A stretch of 64,000 nucleotides of DNA from Planctomycetaceae bacterium (lineage in GTDB: Bacteria; Planctomycetota; Planctomycetia; Pirellulales; Pirellulaceae): contig JAIYDN010000084.1 of assembly GCA_027487485.1 (NCBI GenBank), positions 1 through 64,000 of the forward strand, read 5' to 3'. The notes under the pieces were generated by a model that worked only from the letters and a program-made list of their open reading frames with translations, did not search any database and was not told the DNA's origin. A program made the position numbers and the translations under genes. Positions 27,885 to 36,716 of the stretch are shown here, piece after piece. Position 1 is the stretch's first letter. Each line of letters starts with the position of its first letter.

Positions 27885-28523
27885 TCAAATTTTTACCTTG
27901 ATCAAATGCGTTTGGACATGTGCCATGATACCGCGGGCCACTTCAAGCTTTGGGCCATCGATCCTGCCCAAGATGGACCCGTCCTTCAGCAATACCTCCA
28001 CAGAGTTTTCAAGCGAATTCATCGCACCTGCGCTGTTGGACACCATCATATCACAACACTTCTTTGCCATTTTGACGATCGCACGAAATCGCACATCCTG
28101 AGTCTCTAGCGCGAAACCAACAACCCATTGATTGGCATTCCGACGAGCGGCCATCGTTGCCACAATGTCCGGCGTTTCCAACAAAGTTAGTTGCAACCCT
28201 TTACCGGTTTTGCTCATCTTGCTTTGCTCGACATGCTCTGGCATGTAATCGCAAGGTGCCGCAGCACCGATTAAACCATCCGCCTCCTTGAACGAGTCCG
28301 CAGTGGCATCCAGCATCTCTTGCGTGGTGATCACATCGATCTGGCGAACACCAATCGGATAGGCGATGGAAACTGGGCCGCTCACTACGGTCACCTCATG
28401 CCCCAGTTCCAAAGCAGCTTGGGCCAGCGAGGCACCCATCATGCCGCTGGAACCGTTCGTCAGGTAACGAACAGGGTCCAAATACTGTCGAGTTGGACCA
28501 GAAGTGATAACGATATGTGCCAT
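27885..28523 (-). CDS. coaB: Phosphopantothenate-cysteine ligase, stand-alone CoaB
   Basis: A 212-residue protein equivalent to the C-terminal half of the usual CoaBC fusion. It opens MAHIVITSGPTRQYLDPVRYLTNGSSGMMG, the nucleotide-binding start of CoaB, given here as a family landmark. It also contains AAPCDYMP and LLETPDIVATMAARR, typical of the cysteine ligase. It joins 4'-phosphopantothenate to cysteine using CTP or ATP. The start at 28523 was chosen because the signature begins at once; an earlier in-frame ATG would overlap coaC. coaC lies 14 bp upstream, so CoaC and CoaB are encoded as separate neighbouring genes rather than a fusion. Confidence 0.88.
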   Translation of the reverse strand: MAHIVITSGPTRQYLDPVRYLTNGSSGMMGASLAQAALELGHEVTVVSGPVSIAYPIGVRQIDVITTQEMLDATADSFKEADGLIGAAAPCDYMPEHVEQSKMSKTGKGLQLTLLETPDIVATMAARRNANQWVVGFALETQDVRFRAIVKMAKKCCDMMVSNSAGAMNSLENSVEVLLKDGSILGRIDGPKLEVARGIMAHVQTHLIKVKI

Positions 28524-28537
28524 CGACTTCTTAATGC

Positions 28538-29071
28538 CTAAAGCAAGAAAGGTTCGGACGCGGCCAGAATAGCTTCCGGTTCGGACATGCGGCCGGCACC
28601 GATCTTTCGACAAGACAGCCAACCCGATTCCGGCCCAACGAAATGCACACCGTCTTCTCGAAGTTGCTGAACATTGCGTTGCACCGCAGGTTTATCCCAC
28701 ATGGGAGTGCTCATGGCAGGGGCGAAGAGGACCGGGCACTCCATGTTCAAATACAAAGTAGAAAGCAAGCAGTCTGAAGTTCCAAGAGCACAGCTCGCGA
28801 TGATATGCGCCGTCGCTGGAGCCACGATCATCAATTTGCAATCAGCAGCAAGCTCAATATGAGCACCCAATGGAAACCTGCTATCAAAGATATTCGTGAC
28901 AGGCTGTTGATTGCAAAGGGCAGCAAAAGTCGCGGGCCCAACAAAATGTTCGGCCCCATCGGTCAGAACCACCGAAACCGAAAATCCTCGCTGCACCAAT
29001 TTGCTAACGAGGATGGCAGACTTGTACGCGGCGATGCCACCTGAGATCCCGACAACGACGCGTTGATTCAT
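28538..29071 (-). CDS. coaC: Phosphopantothenoylcysteine decarboxylase-like flavoprotein, stand-alone CoaC
   Basis: A 177-residue HFCD-family flavoprotein. It has the FMN-binding start VVVGISGGIAAYKS (5-18), the active-site His H71 in GAHIELA, the substrate clamp region APAMSTPMW (117-125) and the reactive Cys C154 in SGWLSCRKIGAGRM. In E. coli CoaBC and related enzymes the clamp reads PAMN, and that Asn is required for decarboxylation; here the position is Ser (S121). The other residues fit a working decarboxylase, and the adjacent coaB supports the role. Standard FMN binding is inferred from the fold. Confidence 0.85.
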   Translation of the reverse strand: MNQRVVVGISGGIAAYKSAILVSKLVQRGFSVSVVLTDGAEHFVGPATFAALCNQQPVTNIFDSRFPLGAHIELAADCKLMIVAPATAHIIASCALGTSDCLLSTLYLNMECPVLFAPAMSTPMWDKPAVQRNVQQLREDGVHFVGPESGWLSCRKIGAGRMSEPEAILAASEPFLL

Positions 29072-29092
29072 CAGCAGTACGCTTTCTGCAGG

Positions 29093-29356
29093 CTACAGAT
29101 CGCTGGTGTCCAGGTCCAGCAAATCACCAAGATCCGCTGTTTCGCTGACAACCTTCATTTCGCCATTGGAGGTCAAAAAGATTTTGTCTTGCAAAATTTC
29201 TTGGATTACGATTTCCATGCGATCGTCCGAGTTCATATCGACCAAAGGACGACTTCCTCGGTTGAGTTGTACGAGACGCTTTTGGATGAGCGTCGAAAGT
29301 TTGAATCGTCCGCCAACTTTATTGACGATAGCTTCTTCTTTTAGTTCTTCGAGCAT
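29093..29356 (-). CDS. rpoZ: RNA polymerase omega subunit
   Basis: An 87-residue protein with the omega core [21 protein letters not shown] followed by NRGSRPLV. Omega supports assembly of RNA polymerase through the beta-prime subunit. Start at 29356 ([10 protein letters not shown]) was chosen by similarity; a longer frame would enter gmk further. The gene overlaps the end of gmk by 16 bp and precedes coaC by 21 bp. This gmk-rpoZ-coaC order is widely conserved and strengthens the call for a short, divergent protein. The acidic C-terminus ([13 protein letters not shown]) is a local feature. Confidence 0.85.
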   Translation of the reverse strand: MLEELKEEAIVNKVGGRFKLSTLIQKRLVQLNRGSRPLVDMNSDDRMEIVIQEILQDKIFLTSNGEMKVVSETADLGDLLDLDTSDL

Positions 29357-29946
29357 GGAATGGTCTCTCCGTGGTACTGCGTGAGCAGCGTGCACAATTG
29401 ATGAACAGTGTTATTGATTTCTTGATTGATGATCTCGTGGGTGTAATGGCCCTTCAGAGCCATTTCTTGGTCTGCAACGTCCAGTCGGCGTTGAATCGCT
29501 TCTGGAGATTCAGTCCCTCGTTTCCTGAGCCGATTCTCCAATTCTTCCATCGATCCTGGATGGACAAAAATGGTGATGGCTTGCGGTTGGTCTCTCAAAA
29601 CGACTAAGGCTCCCTGAACATCAATCTCTAAGATTACCCATTTTCCTTGATTTAGACCAGCCGAAACGACTGATCGCAGCGTGCCATACCAAGTCCCAAG
29701 CCCAAAAACTTCCTTCGCCTCCAAGAATTCTCCAGCCTCTCGCTTTTGGGTGAACGACTCATGGCTGAGAAAATGATAATCTTTTCCATCGACTTCGCCT
29801 GGCCTGGGAGAGCGAGTCGTGGCGGAGACGCTCAGCTCCAGCGGCAGCTGGCATTCGGCGAGCAAACGCTGCACAACCGTCGATTTGCCAGAGCCCGAGG
29901 GGCCGGAAATGATGATAAGTCTTCCAGGATTCGTCATCTGAGACAT
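29341..29946 (-). CDS. gmk: Guanylate kinase
   Basis: A 201-residue enzyme phosphorylating GMP to GDP. The P-loop GPSGSGKS is at residues 15-22, the GMP-binding stretch [19 protein letters not shown] follows, and GTWYG and LEIDVQGA are further family motifs. The length is standard. It starts 10 bp after the yicC stop, and its end overlaps rpoZ. The first Met is used; the P-loop then begins at residue 15, as is common in the family. Confidence 0.96.
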   Translation of the reverse strand: MSQMTNPGRLIIISGPSGSGKSTVVQRLLAECQLPLELSVSATTRSPRPGEVDGKDYHFLSHESFTQKREAGEFLEAKEVFGLGTWYGTLRSVVSAGLNQGKWVILEIDVQGALVVLRDQPQAITIFVHPGSMEELENRLRKRGTESPEAIQRRLDVADQEMALKGHYTHEIINQEINNTVHQLCTLLTQYHGETIPCSKN

Positions 29947-29956
29947 TGTAATTCCC

Positions 29957-30835
29957 TCACTCTACGTTTTGTACCAGCTCTCGCATTTGTTCGATGGTCG
30001 TCTTGATCGAGACAACACAATGAGAAATCTCGGGGTCATTCCCCTTGGACCCAATAGTATTTACCTCGCGAAACATCTCTTGGATCAGAAAATCAAGGCG
30101 TCGACCTTGGCTTTCGGGATGCGCCATCGCGTCGCGAAACTGGACCAGATGGCTCGCGAGCCGCGTCAATTCTTCGGAAATGTCCGTGCGATCGGAAAAC
30201 AGAAGCGTTTCGCGAAGCAGGTCCAATTCGTTGGTTTCATGCCCCAAGCTTGCAAAAACCGTTCGGACCCGTTGTTCCAGTTTTGTGCGATAATCGGAAA
30301 TCACGTTGGGGGCCCTGCGTGCGATCTGTTCTTTCAGTTGGCCGATTTGGTCCAGTTGCAAATCAAACTGGGTTGCCATCGCTTGGCCTTCCTGAATTCG
30401 CATGCTTTGCAGGTCTTGAAGGGCTTGGCGAAGCGTTTCTTTGGCTGAACCCATTAATTCTTCGTCGTCTTCCATCCGCACTCCTTCAAGCACTCCTGGA
30501 AGGTTCAGCAATTCTCCGAGATTGTAGGTGAGGGAAACACCGCTTCGGTCTGCAATTTCCTTGGCCTGCGAGATATAAGAGCCAAGCGTTTGCGCGTTGA
30601 CGGTGGCAGCATTATTGGTCCCCTTGCGGCTGACTCGTACCGACACGGTCACGCTGCCCCGCTTCAGGAATTCTCTCACGATTCCCTCTAAGCTCGAATC
30701 CATCGCCGAAATGGAATCGGAAATCTTGGAGCTGACCTTCAAAAACCGATTATTGACGGTTCGAATCTCTGCCTCGATGGCAGTATCCCCGTGGTTTCCC
30801 AAGGCTTGCCCATGACCGGTCATGCTTAATAACAC
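29957..30835 (-). CDS. YicC/YloC-family endoribonuclease
   Basis: A 292-residue protein opening MLLSMTGHGQA, with EIRTVNNRFLKV near 28-39 and the C-terminal DUF1732 block ISEELTRLASHL, RRLDFLIQEMFREVNTIGSK and IKTTIEQMRELVQNVE. These are the family hallmarks. YicC-type proteins are reported to act as Mg/Mn-dependent endoribonucleases in RNA turnover. The gene precedes gmk by 10 bp, a common pairing, and follows secG by 57 bp. Confidence 0.92.
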   Translation of the reverse strand: MLLSMTGHGQALGNHGDTAIEAEIRTVNNRFLKVSSKISDSISAMDSSLEGIVREFLKRGSVTVSVRVSRKGTNNAATVNAQTLGSYISQAKEIADRSGVSLTYNLGELLNLPGVLEGVRMEDDEELMGSAKETLRQALQDLQSMRIQEGQAMATQFDLQLDQIGQLKEQIARRAPNVISDYRTKLEQRVRTVFASLGHETNELDLLRETLLFSDRTDISEELTRLASHLVQFRDAMAHPESQGRRLDFLIQEMFREVNTIGSKGNDPEISHCVVSIKTTIEQMRELVQNVE

Positions 30836-30892
30836 GAGGGCAACGCCTAACCATTACGAGGAAAAATCAAAGAAAAAGGGGAGCAGCGAGCC

Positions 30893-31534
30893 TTACTTGG
30901 GCACACCGTCGCCAGCAGGCGCTTCACCCGCAGGTGCAGGAGCTGCTGGCTCTGCGGCCGGTGCCACAGGATCTGTCGCCGGTGTTGCTGGTTCCGCAGC
31001 GGGAGCTACTGGATCGGCAGCCGGTGCGGCTGGTTCCTCTGCTTTAGGAGCGGCTTCTGGGGTTGAGTTGACCGCTGGTGGAAGCTGTAAATCTGCTGGT
31101 GGCACAACCGCTGGAGCTTGGGGTTTTTCCGCAGCGGCTGCAGGCGTTTCGTTGGAAATAGCAGGAACAGAGCTGGACAGATCTTCCGAAAGGCCCATTC
31201 CGTCCGCTTCGCCCATCCCGCCAGCCCCGGAGCTACCAGCTCCTGAAGACATGGAGCCTGGATCGGCTTGGATGTCCAGCTTGTCAGGTAGATACCAGTA
31301 GCAGGTCAAAGCACACAGAACGATCCACAAAAGGACAGAAACCGCTGTAATTCTGGTAAAAACGTCGCCGGCCTTTACCCCGAAGGCGCTGGCTCCACCT
31401 GCTCCACCCAAAGCACCGGTCAGTCCGCCACCTCGGCCGCGTTGCAACAAGATGATCAAAATGATGAACACCGAGAGCAAAAACAAAAGCGGGCCAAAAA
31501 TGTATTGAGAAAGCATCGCCAAAGGGAACAGCAC
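30893..31534 (-). CDS. secG: Preprotein translocase subunit SecG with long Ala/Pro/Glu-rich tail
   Basis: A 214-residue SecG-like protein. The N-terminal half has two membrane helices (about 12-28 and 60-80) around the cytoplasmic loop [19 protein letters not shown], a SecG signature. From about residue 95 the protein is low-complexity: a Gly/Ser stretch, then many PAAEPA/PVAPA-type units to the end. Typical SecG has 75-110 residues, so the tail is an unusual extension. I chose the GTG start at 31534: on the minus strand it is preceded by AGGAG eight bases away. An ATG six codons later (31516) is the alternative. Confidence 0.85.
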   Translation of the reverse strand: MLFPLAMLSQYIFGPLLFLLSVFIILIILLQRGRGGGLTGALGGAGGASAFGVKAGDVFTRITAVSVLLWIVLCALTCYWYLPDKLDIQADPGSMSSGAGSSGAGGMGEADGMGLSEDLSSSVPAISNETPAAAAEKPQAPAVVPPADLQLPPAVNSTPEAAPKAEEPAAPAADPVAPAAEPATPATDPVAPAAEPAAPAPAGEAPAGDGVPK

Positions 31535-31902
31535 GTAAAAATCTCCTAGCCAGCTTCGAAAATCGAAAATTGTCTTGCGAAGGCTCGCAAGTTGCCAGGG
31601 AATGTAACAAATTGCCGGTTCTTTGTTGAGAGGCATTTTGATTTTTTCGGCACGTACTTCGTCGGACAGGGGACTTTAGAAAGCAAAACAGTTGTTGACA
31701 CGAGGTTTCAGTCTGCTAACCTTCCATCTTACCAATTTTACGCAAAGCCCCTAACCGGCACTTTCTACCGCTAGTTTGGTTAACCACGGTAGACGTGCGG
31801 CACGGAGCGTCAGAGCAGTTTCTGACAGATTAGGTCCAACATCAGGAAGTACATCGTGGCGTTGCGTGGACAAGTTTTTGTTTTCTCGGGAGGAAGTTTT
31901 AG
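31535..31902. other. 368-bp divergent intergenic region, secG / Cys-rich gene
   Basis: The gap carries the secG Shine-Dalgarno (AGGAG on the minus strand around 31543-31547), a candidate plus-strand promoter at 31695-31722 and a GGAGG ribosome binding site just before 31903. Short frames here have no recognisable product. Apart from these sites nothing is supported. Confidence 0.4.
31695..31722 (+). promoter_or_regulatory. Candidate sigma-70 promoter for the Cys-rich protein gene
   Basis: A perfect -35 hexamer TTGACA (31695-31700) is followed after 16 bp by TAACCT (31717-31722), which matches the -10 consensus at only three positions. It would leave a leader of about 170 bases before the Cys-rich gene. 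This rests on sequence pattern alone. Confidence 0.3.
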
Positions 31903-32436
31903 ATGATTAAAGTTCGATTGGCATCGCTCGCTTTGGCAGTTTTCGCATTGAGCAGTGTAGCTTCGGTTGCAACGGCTGGACACAAGAGCTGCGGCGGTCG
32001 TGAAGGCATTTTGGCTAAGCTTCACGCTAAGAAGGAAGCTGGCTGCAATGGCGGCGGATTGCTCGCCAAGCTAAAGGCAAAGCTTGCTGCTAAGTGCAGC
32101 GGCGCCCCATCTTGCTGCGAGCCAGCTCCAGCACCATGCTGCGAAGCTCCAGCTCCAGCTTGCGGTTGCGAAGCAGCTCCAGCACCAGCTTGCGGTTGCG
32201 AAGCAGCTCCAGCGCCAGCTTGCGGTTGCGAAGCAGCTCCTGCACCAGCTTGCGGTTGCGGAACAACCATGGTTTCCGCACCTGCACCAGCTTGCAGCTC
32301 TTGCGGAACAACCGTGGATGCTGGCTCGGTTACAACCGGCACAGCAGTTCCACCAGCTCCAGCACCTGCCGCTCCAGCAGCACCTGCTGCACCAGCAGCT
32401 CCTGCATCGGTCAGCGACAAGGCTCCAGCAGCGTAG
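31903..32436 (+). CDS. Small secreted Cys/Ala/Pro-rich repeat protein
   Basis: A 177-residue protein with a clear signal peptide (about 1-25, ending VATAG) and a Lys-rich segment with repeated LAKLHAKK/LAKLKAK. A Cys-rich core follows, with at least three copies of the decapeptide EAAPAPACGC plus variants (CCEPAPAPCC, CSSCGTTVDAG), then a Pro/Ala tail. I do not recognise a named family; short Cys-rich secreted proteins of this style occur in planctomycetes, whose wall proteins are often disulphide-rich. A GGAGG ribosome site precedes the ATG and a strong terminator follows, suggesting high expression as a single-gene unit. A structural envelope role is inference. Confidence 0.75.
   Translation: MIKVRLASLALAVFALSSVASVATAGHKSCGGREGILAKLHAKKEAGCNGGGLLAKLKAKLAAKCSGAPSCCEPAPAPCCEAPAPACGCEAAPAPACGCEAAPAPACGCEAAPAPACGCGTTMVSAPAPACSSCGTTVDAGSVTTGTAVPPAPAPAAPAAPAAPAAPASVSDKAPAA
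32161..32260 (+). repeat. 30-bp in-frame coding repeat (EAAPAPACGC units)
   Basis: Units of 30 bp beginning TGCGGTTGCGAAGCAGCTCC occupy 32161-32190, 32191-32220 and 32221-32250, with a partial fourth to 32260. Copies differ by one base each (for example CAGCACC, CAGCGCC, CTGCACC). Because the period is a multiple of three, the repeat count can change without breaking the frame. The repeat also keeps other frames open here; those are not genes. Confidence 0.85.
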
Positions 32437-32842
32437 TTTGTCTCTTCACAGTTGCTTGTCTGGCTTTGCCTGATAGGCTGTCTGATCTAAAAGCCGAAAC
32501 GAATCTTCTTGATTTGTTTCGGCTTTTTTCATTGGTGCACCCCAAAGACATCGCAATCAACTTGCTCGCGCATCGGATCGGATTTCCTTGTACTCGTACT
32601 CAGTGAAACGGTACTCGTAATCGATGGCTGTTCGAACTGCGGCGATGCCGGTGCCCACGGTCGTTCGCGCCGCCCCCCACACCATCTCGCCGTGCAAGTT
32701 CAGAATTGTCTCTCCAAGACTTTCGGGCAAGATACCTTCATTCTGGAGACCAGTGAATTAAACTGAAGCAGCACGTTCGGTCCCTTCATCGGTTTCGAAA
32801 CACGTACGTCCCACCAATCATCTTCAATTCATCGACACTCCA
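32437..32842. other. 406-bp intergenic region with terminator
   Basis: The first 90 bases hold the terminator of the Cys-rich gene. The remainder to 32842 precedes the TTG-started gene. Short frames within it show no recognisable protein. An imperfect repeat TACTCGTACTCAGTG / TACTCGTAATCGATG lies around 32589-32624. I see no RNA gene. Confidence 0.4.
32489..32529 (+). terminator. Rho-independent terminator of the Cys-rich gene
   Basis: A perfect 12-bp stem, AAAAGCCGAAAC (32489-32500) pairing with GTTTCGGCTTTT (32516-32527), closes a 15-base loop, and the T-run continues to 32529. It lies 52 bases after the stop of the Cys-rich gene. It is the clearest terminator in the left half of the window. 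Confidence 0.88.
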
Positions 32843-33511
32843 TTGTCAGCTTCATCGCAATCGCCCACTCCATCGCAACCATCAGCGACTTCTTCCATAC
32901 GAAAACCCTGGAAATGGTTCGTTAGCATCTCTGTGCTTCTCCATTTGGGTTGCATTTGCCTGGCCTACTCGGCGAACCATCGACGATCGTCTGTGCAAGA
33001 TCGATGCTTAACTTTTTTGCAGCCGTATTTGATCGGACTCAATTTTTATCCAGAGACCCTGCCGGTTGAATGGATTGATAACGATGAACCACCGTCGGCC
33101 ACGCGAATTTCTATCTCGGATGCCTCAGGAGACAAGTGGACCGCCGTTCTGAGCACTCAGGCAAACGCCAACTCACAAGGGGGAAGCCTGGAATCGCTAG
33201 GGCTACACAGGTCGAATTCCAGACGCTTGCTGCAATTGCTCTCCGCTTTATCCAAAAACGAGGATGAAGACGGCATCCTTCGCGTTCTAAAAAGTGTTGC
33301 CATTCGACTCAACGCGATGGCCAACCAAGAAGGGAACTCTTCGAAGTCGTTTGACCGCATAAGGCTAGAACTGCCGGGAATACCAACAGCTGATAGCGAC
33401 ATGGAGCCCGTTTATGTGGAAGCCATGGTAGCAAGATTTGAAAATGGCGAGATGGGGCTTGTGCCTCAGGTCGAGCCTCATCGATCCGTTCGAAGCAAGC
33501 TCAACCAATAG
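32843..33511 (+). CDS. Membrane-anchored protein of unknown function, neighbour of HTTM gene
   Basis: A 222-residue protein I do not recognise. A Ser/Pro-rich N-terminus (1-18) leads into one hydrophobic segment (about 25-43, WFVSISVLLHLGCICLAYS), then a soluble domain with mixed alpha/beta character. The start is a TTG codon; no ATG or GTG lies suitably near. Eight bp separate it from the HTTM gene, so it is probably a partner of that protein. In many genomes HTTM genes have a small anchored companion, but its function is not known. The call rests on the long frame and the tight spacing. Confidence 0.6.
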   Translation: MSASSQSPTPSQPSATSSIRKPWKWFVSISVLLHLGCICLAYSANHRRSSVQDRCLTFLQPYLIGLNFYPETLPVEWIDNDEPPSATRISISDASGDKWTAVLSTQANANSQGGSLESLGLHRSNSRRLLQLLSALSKNEDEDGILRVLKSVAIRLNAMANQEGNSSKSFDRIRLELPGIPTADSDMEPVYVEAMVARFENGEMGLVPQVEPHRSVRSKLNQ

Positions 33512-33519
33512 GCCCTACC

Positions 33520-34413
33520 ATGACAAACACACCGGATGGACTGCGGAGCACTCTCGTCAAGTGGGACGAGTATTGGTTCAGCGCTGCATCGCCTTTTCCC
33601 TTGGCCAGGATTCGAATCTTGATCGGGGTATTGGCCTGCTTCCAATTTTTGCAATACCTTGTTTCAGGCTCGGATTGGCTGGGGGCTCAAGGGTTCTTTG
33701 ATCCTGAAACAGGACTTCATTTCATCGGGGAAGGCGTTGAAGGCACCGGCAGCTTTTACCGTTGGTCGGTCTTGTACTCGTCCCCATGGCTGGCTTCCAC
33801 CCTGGCAGTGATCGGGCTTATCGCAAGTCTTTGCTTGATGCTGGGACTGGGCGCCCGAATCGCCCCTTGCATTGCCTGGGCATGTCTTTGCAATTTTCAT
33901 CATCGAGTCCCCCTGCTCGTTGCCCCCGATGATCTTCTGCTTTCTGCAGCTTTGAACTACTTGATGATCGATACAGGTCGATTGAATTGGAGCGTTCGTC
34001 CGGCGATTGCATGGGGGGAACCAAGGTTCAGCGCCAATTTGGTGCTCAGACTGTTCCAATGCCATTTTTGGATTTGGATTGCGTTTAGTTTGGCGTCCAT
34101 GTTGAGCTTTCCTGTCTGGTGGAACGGACAGGCGGCATGGATTCTGATTCAGGATCGTCACGGATGGCTGGCTTTGCCAAATGATTGGGAAAGCATAGGG
34201 CTAGGCATGACCCATCTTGTTGTCGCATTGCAGGTAGCCATTTTGTTTTGCATGTTACAGCCTACGTGTCATTGGCTTGGACGTTGGATGCTGTATGCTT
34301 TCTTGCTGTTCAACCTTTTACTGACGGGCGACTGGATGTATGCCGCATCGCTGCTGGCGTACAGCCTAGCAATTTGGCCAATCTCATTTAAAAAAACACA
34401 GGGAACTTCATGA
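33520..34413 (+). CDS. HTTM (vitamin K-dependent gamma-carboxylase-like) membrane protein
   Basis: A 297-residue polytopic protein. Eight or so hydrophobic segments are visible, with a WFSAASPFPLARIRILIGVLA opening and the FHHRVPLLVAPDDLLLSAALNYLMIDTGR stretch near 126-154. This fits the HTTM domain shared with vitamin K-dependent gamma-glutamyl carboxylase. Bacterial members are of unproven activity; the C-terminal lumenal domain of the animal enzyme is absent here. It is coupled upstream to a short anchored protein and overlaps the next gene by 4 bp (ATGA). Confidence 0.8.
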   Translation: MTNTPDGLRSTLVKWDEYWFSAASPFPLARIRILIGVLACFQFLQYLVSGSDWLGAQGFFDPETGLHFIGEGVEGTGSFYRWSVLYSSPWLASTLAVIGLIASLCLMLGLGARIAPCIAWACLCNFHHRVPLLVAPDDLLLSAALNYLMIDTGRLNWSVRPAIAWGEPRFSANLVLRLFQCHFWIWIAFSLASMLSFPVWWNGQAAWILIQDRHGWLALPNDWESIGLGMTHLVVALQVAILFCMLQPTCHWLGRWMLYAFLLFNLLLTGDWMYAASLLAYSLAIWPISFKKTQGTS

Positions 34414-35405
34414 CGCGAGAGAAAAAGCCTCAGCCCGGCAATATCAGTCGCCGCACGTTTTCAACATCGGCATCGATCGCAACCGCAGCGGTTTTCAGCA
34501 GCTCGTTCGCTGTCCCGTTTGCTGGCCGCGTTTGTGCTGCCGCCGAGCCTGTCAGGAATCCAAATCAAAAGGAACGCAAAGTGAAGTTTTGCCTCAATAC
34601 CAGCACCATTCATGGCGAAGTGATTCCCATGATTGACCAAATTGCAATCGCTCAAAAAGCTGGATACGACGCTATTGAACCTTGGTTGCGAGATATTGAA
34701 AAATACCTTTCCAGCGGTGGAACGATCTCGGACCTCAAAAAACGAATCGCAGACGCTGGGCTAACAGTTGAAAGCGCCATCGGGTTCGCCAACTGGATCG
34801 TGGACGACGACGCCGCTCGTGCGAAAGGTTTGGAGCAAGCTCGAAAAGACATGGACATCGTAACGGGCATCGGTGGCGTTCGCATTGCTGCCCCGCCTGC
34901 AGGGGCGAATGATGGTCCGGTATTGAATTTAGATCGCGTTGCCGATCGCTATCGCGCTCTTCTTGAAGTTGGAAGAGCTGCCGGTTGCGTTCCGCAGTTG
35001 GAAGTTTGGGGCTTCTCCAAAAATCTATCGAAGCTTTCGGAAGTCCTTTACGTTACGGCCGCGGCTCAACATCCCGACGCATGCGTGCTCCCCGACATTT
35101 ACCACCTCTATAAAGGTGGTTCCGAGTTTCACGACTTGGCCATGCTTTCCGGAAGACGCATTCATGTCTTCCACATGAATGACTATCCAGACTTGCCACG
35201 AACGACCATCAACGATGCCGATCGCGTCTATCCAGGGCTCGGAGTCGCTCCGGTATCGCAAGCCCTGAAAATGGTCATGGAAAGCGGATTCGATGGTGCC
35301 CTTTCCCTGGAGCTTTTTAATCGTACCTATTGGCAACAAGACCCCAACGAAGTCGCCAAAACCGGTCTCGAAAAGATGAAACAATCGGTTGCCGCCGCGA
35401 TCTAG
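34410..35405 (+). CDS. Tat-exported sugar phosphate isomerase/epimerase-like TIM barrel
   Basis: A 331-residue protein with a twin-arginine signal ([13 protein letters not shown] near 12-24) followed by an AP-endonuclease-2/xylose isomerase-like barrel. Blocks typical of the barrel are YDAIEPWL (about 90), [31 protein letters not shown] and [11 protein letters not shown]. The acidic and His positions (E in LEVWG, D in LPDIYH, H in FHMND) are likely metal ligands. The substrate is unknown; many planctomycete paralogues act in secreted sugar metabolism. Its ATG overlaps the HTTM stop, so it is translationally coupled to that membrane protein. Confidence 0.8.
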   Translation: MTREKKPQPGNISRRTFSTSASIATAAVFSSSFAVPFAGRVCAAAEPVRNPNQKERKVKFCLNTSTIHGEVIPMIDQIAIAQKAGYDAIEPWLRDIEKYLSSGGTISDLKKRIADAGLTVESAIGFANWIVDDDAARAKGLEQARKDMDIVTGIGGVRIAAPPAGANDGPVLNLDRVADRYRALLEVGRAAGCVPQLEVWGFSKNLSKLSEVLYVTAAAQHPDACVLPDIYHLYKGGSEFHDLAMLSGRRIHVFHMNDYPDLPRTTINDADRVYPGLGVAPVSQALKMVMESGFDGALSLELFNRTYWQQDPNEVAKTGLEKMKQSVAAAI

Positions 35406-35433
35406 GCCCGTCGAGAAAGCATCCGTTGAGACT

Positions 35434-36567
35434 ATGGTTCAATCAAGTTCGTTCCCCTTCGAGCTGCTGCATGCCGATACAAAAACGAAGGCACGCCGAG
35501 GCAGGCTGCGATTACCTCACGGGAACGTCGAGACCCCTGCATTCATGCCTGTCGGAACTCAGGGGACCGTCAAAGGGCTGACGATCGACCAAGTTGAAAA
35601 AACAGGCGCCCATATTCTTCTGGGGAATACCTACCACTTGTCGCTGCGACCCGGAAGCGAACTGATCGCGCAGCAGGGTGGTTTGCATCGCTTTATGGGC
35701 TGGGATAAACCAATCCTTACCGATAGCGGCGGCTTTCAGATCTTCTCACTTGGGGACATGAACAAGGTCACCGAAGATGGTGCGACCTTTCGTTCCCACT
35801 TGAATGGAGCCAAAATTCACCTGCGGCCAGAAGATTCCATTCGAATTCAAGAAGAGCTAGGCAGCGACATCGCAATGGTTTTGGATCACGTGATCGCATT
35901 GCCTGCCTCCGATGAAGCAGCTTTGGATGCCAGCGATCGAAGCGTGCGATGGGCTCGGCGCTGCAAAGAGTCCGCGAAACGAAGCGATCAAGCAAAGTTT
36001 GCTATCGTTCAAGGTGGACTCAACGCCGATCTGCGAATTCAATGCGCCGAACAGTTGATCCAAATCGGATTTGATGGCTATGCCGTGGGCGGCCTCAGTG
36101 TCGGCGAACCCCCGCCGGAAATGTACCGTGTCCTCGACATCGTCTGCCCCGTTTTGCCCACGGATCAACCACGTTATCTCATGGGGGTCGGTAGACCCAT
36201 CGATCTGGTGGAAGGCATCGCACGAGGGATCGACATGTTCGATTGCGTCATGCCAACTCGTAACGGACGCAACGCGCTGGCCTTCACCGCCAATGGCCCA
36301 CTACGAATGCGGAACCAAGTTCATGCACGCGATGAAAAACCCATCGAAGAAGATTGCCCGTGCATCGCATGCGATCGAAGCCGAGCATACATTCGACACC
36401 TGTTTCAAGCCGACGAAATGCTCGGCCCCATGCTGCTGTCGATTCATAATCTGACTTTCTACCAACGTCTGATGCAATGGGCTCGACAAGCGATCGAAGA
36501 AGATCGATTCGAAGCATTCTTGTTGGAGCAACGCAGCAAATTGGAACCAACGCAAGAATCGGATTAA
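35434..36567 (+). CDS. tgt: Queuine tRNA-ribosyltransferase
   Basis: A 377-residue enzyme that exchanges the wobble guanine of certain tRNAs for preQ1 in the bacterial queuosine pathway. The base-recognition region [11 protein letters not shown] includes D97, and the nucleophile is D270 in [11 protein letters not shown]. The zinc site is C308, C310 and C313 in CPCIAC with H338. Length and motifs are standard. The ATG at 35434 was chosen over a start 45 bp upstream that overlaps the previous gene's end. No queA or queuosine synthesis gene is adjacent. Confidence 0.96.
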   Translation: MVQSSSFPFELLHADTKTKARRGRLRLPHGNVETPAFMPVGTQGTVKGLTIDQVEKTGAHILLGNTYHLSLRPGSELIAQQGGLHRFMGWDKPILTDSGGFQIFSLGDMNKVTEDGATFRSHLNGAKIHLRPEDSIRIQEELGSDIAMVLDHVIALPASDEAALDASDRSVRWARRCKESAKRSDQAKFAIVQGGLNADLRIQCAEQLIQIGFDGYAVGGLSVGEPPPEMYRVLDIVCPVLPTDQPRYLMGVGRPIDLVEGIARGIDMFDCVMPTRNGRNALAFTANGPLRMRNQVHARDEKPIEEDCPCIACDRSRAYIRHLFQADEMLGPMLLSIHNLTFYQRLMQWARQAIEEDRFEAFLLEQRSKLEPTQESD

Positions 36568-36716
36568 GCAGCTGCGTTTCGGTGAAAAGTGGTAACGAAA
36601 TCCCGGATGCGAATTAGCAAGCATTCGGCAGTTGGTTTGTCGGCGAGTTCGTTTTGCTTGCAATGAGTGACCGGTTTTGGGTTGATCTGGATCCCAAAAT
36701 CGTCTATTCCCTCTTC

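Noticed and set aside
32022-32420. Long open frames on the minus strand across the Cys-rich gene
   Set aside because: They are produced by the 30-bp repeat and the Ala/Pro codon bias; the plus-strand frame has a signal peptide, ribosome site and terminator.
36568-36716. Possible extra gene between tgt and the MscK-type channel
   Set aside because: The short in-frame extension of the channel gene has no similarity, and its signal peptide fits the ATG at 36717.
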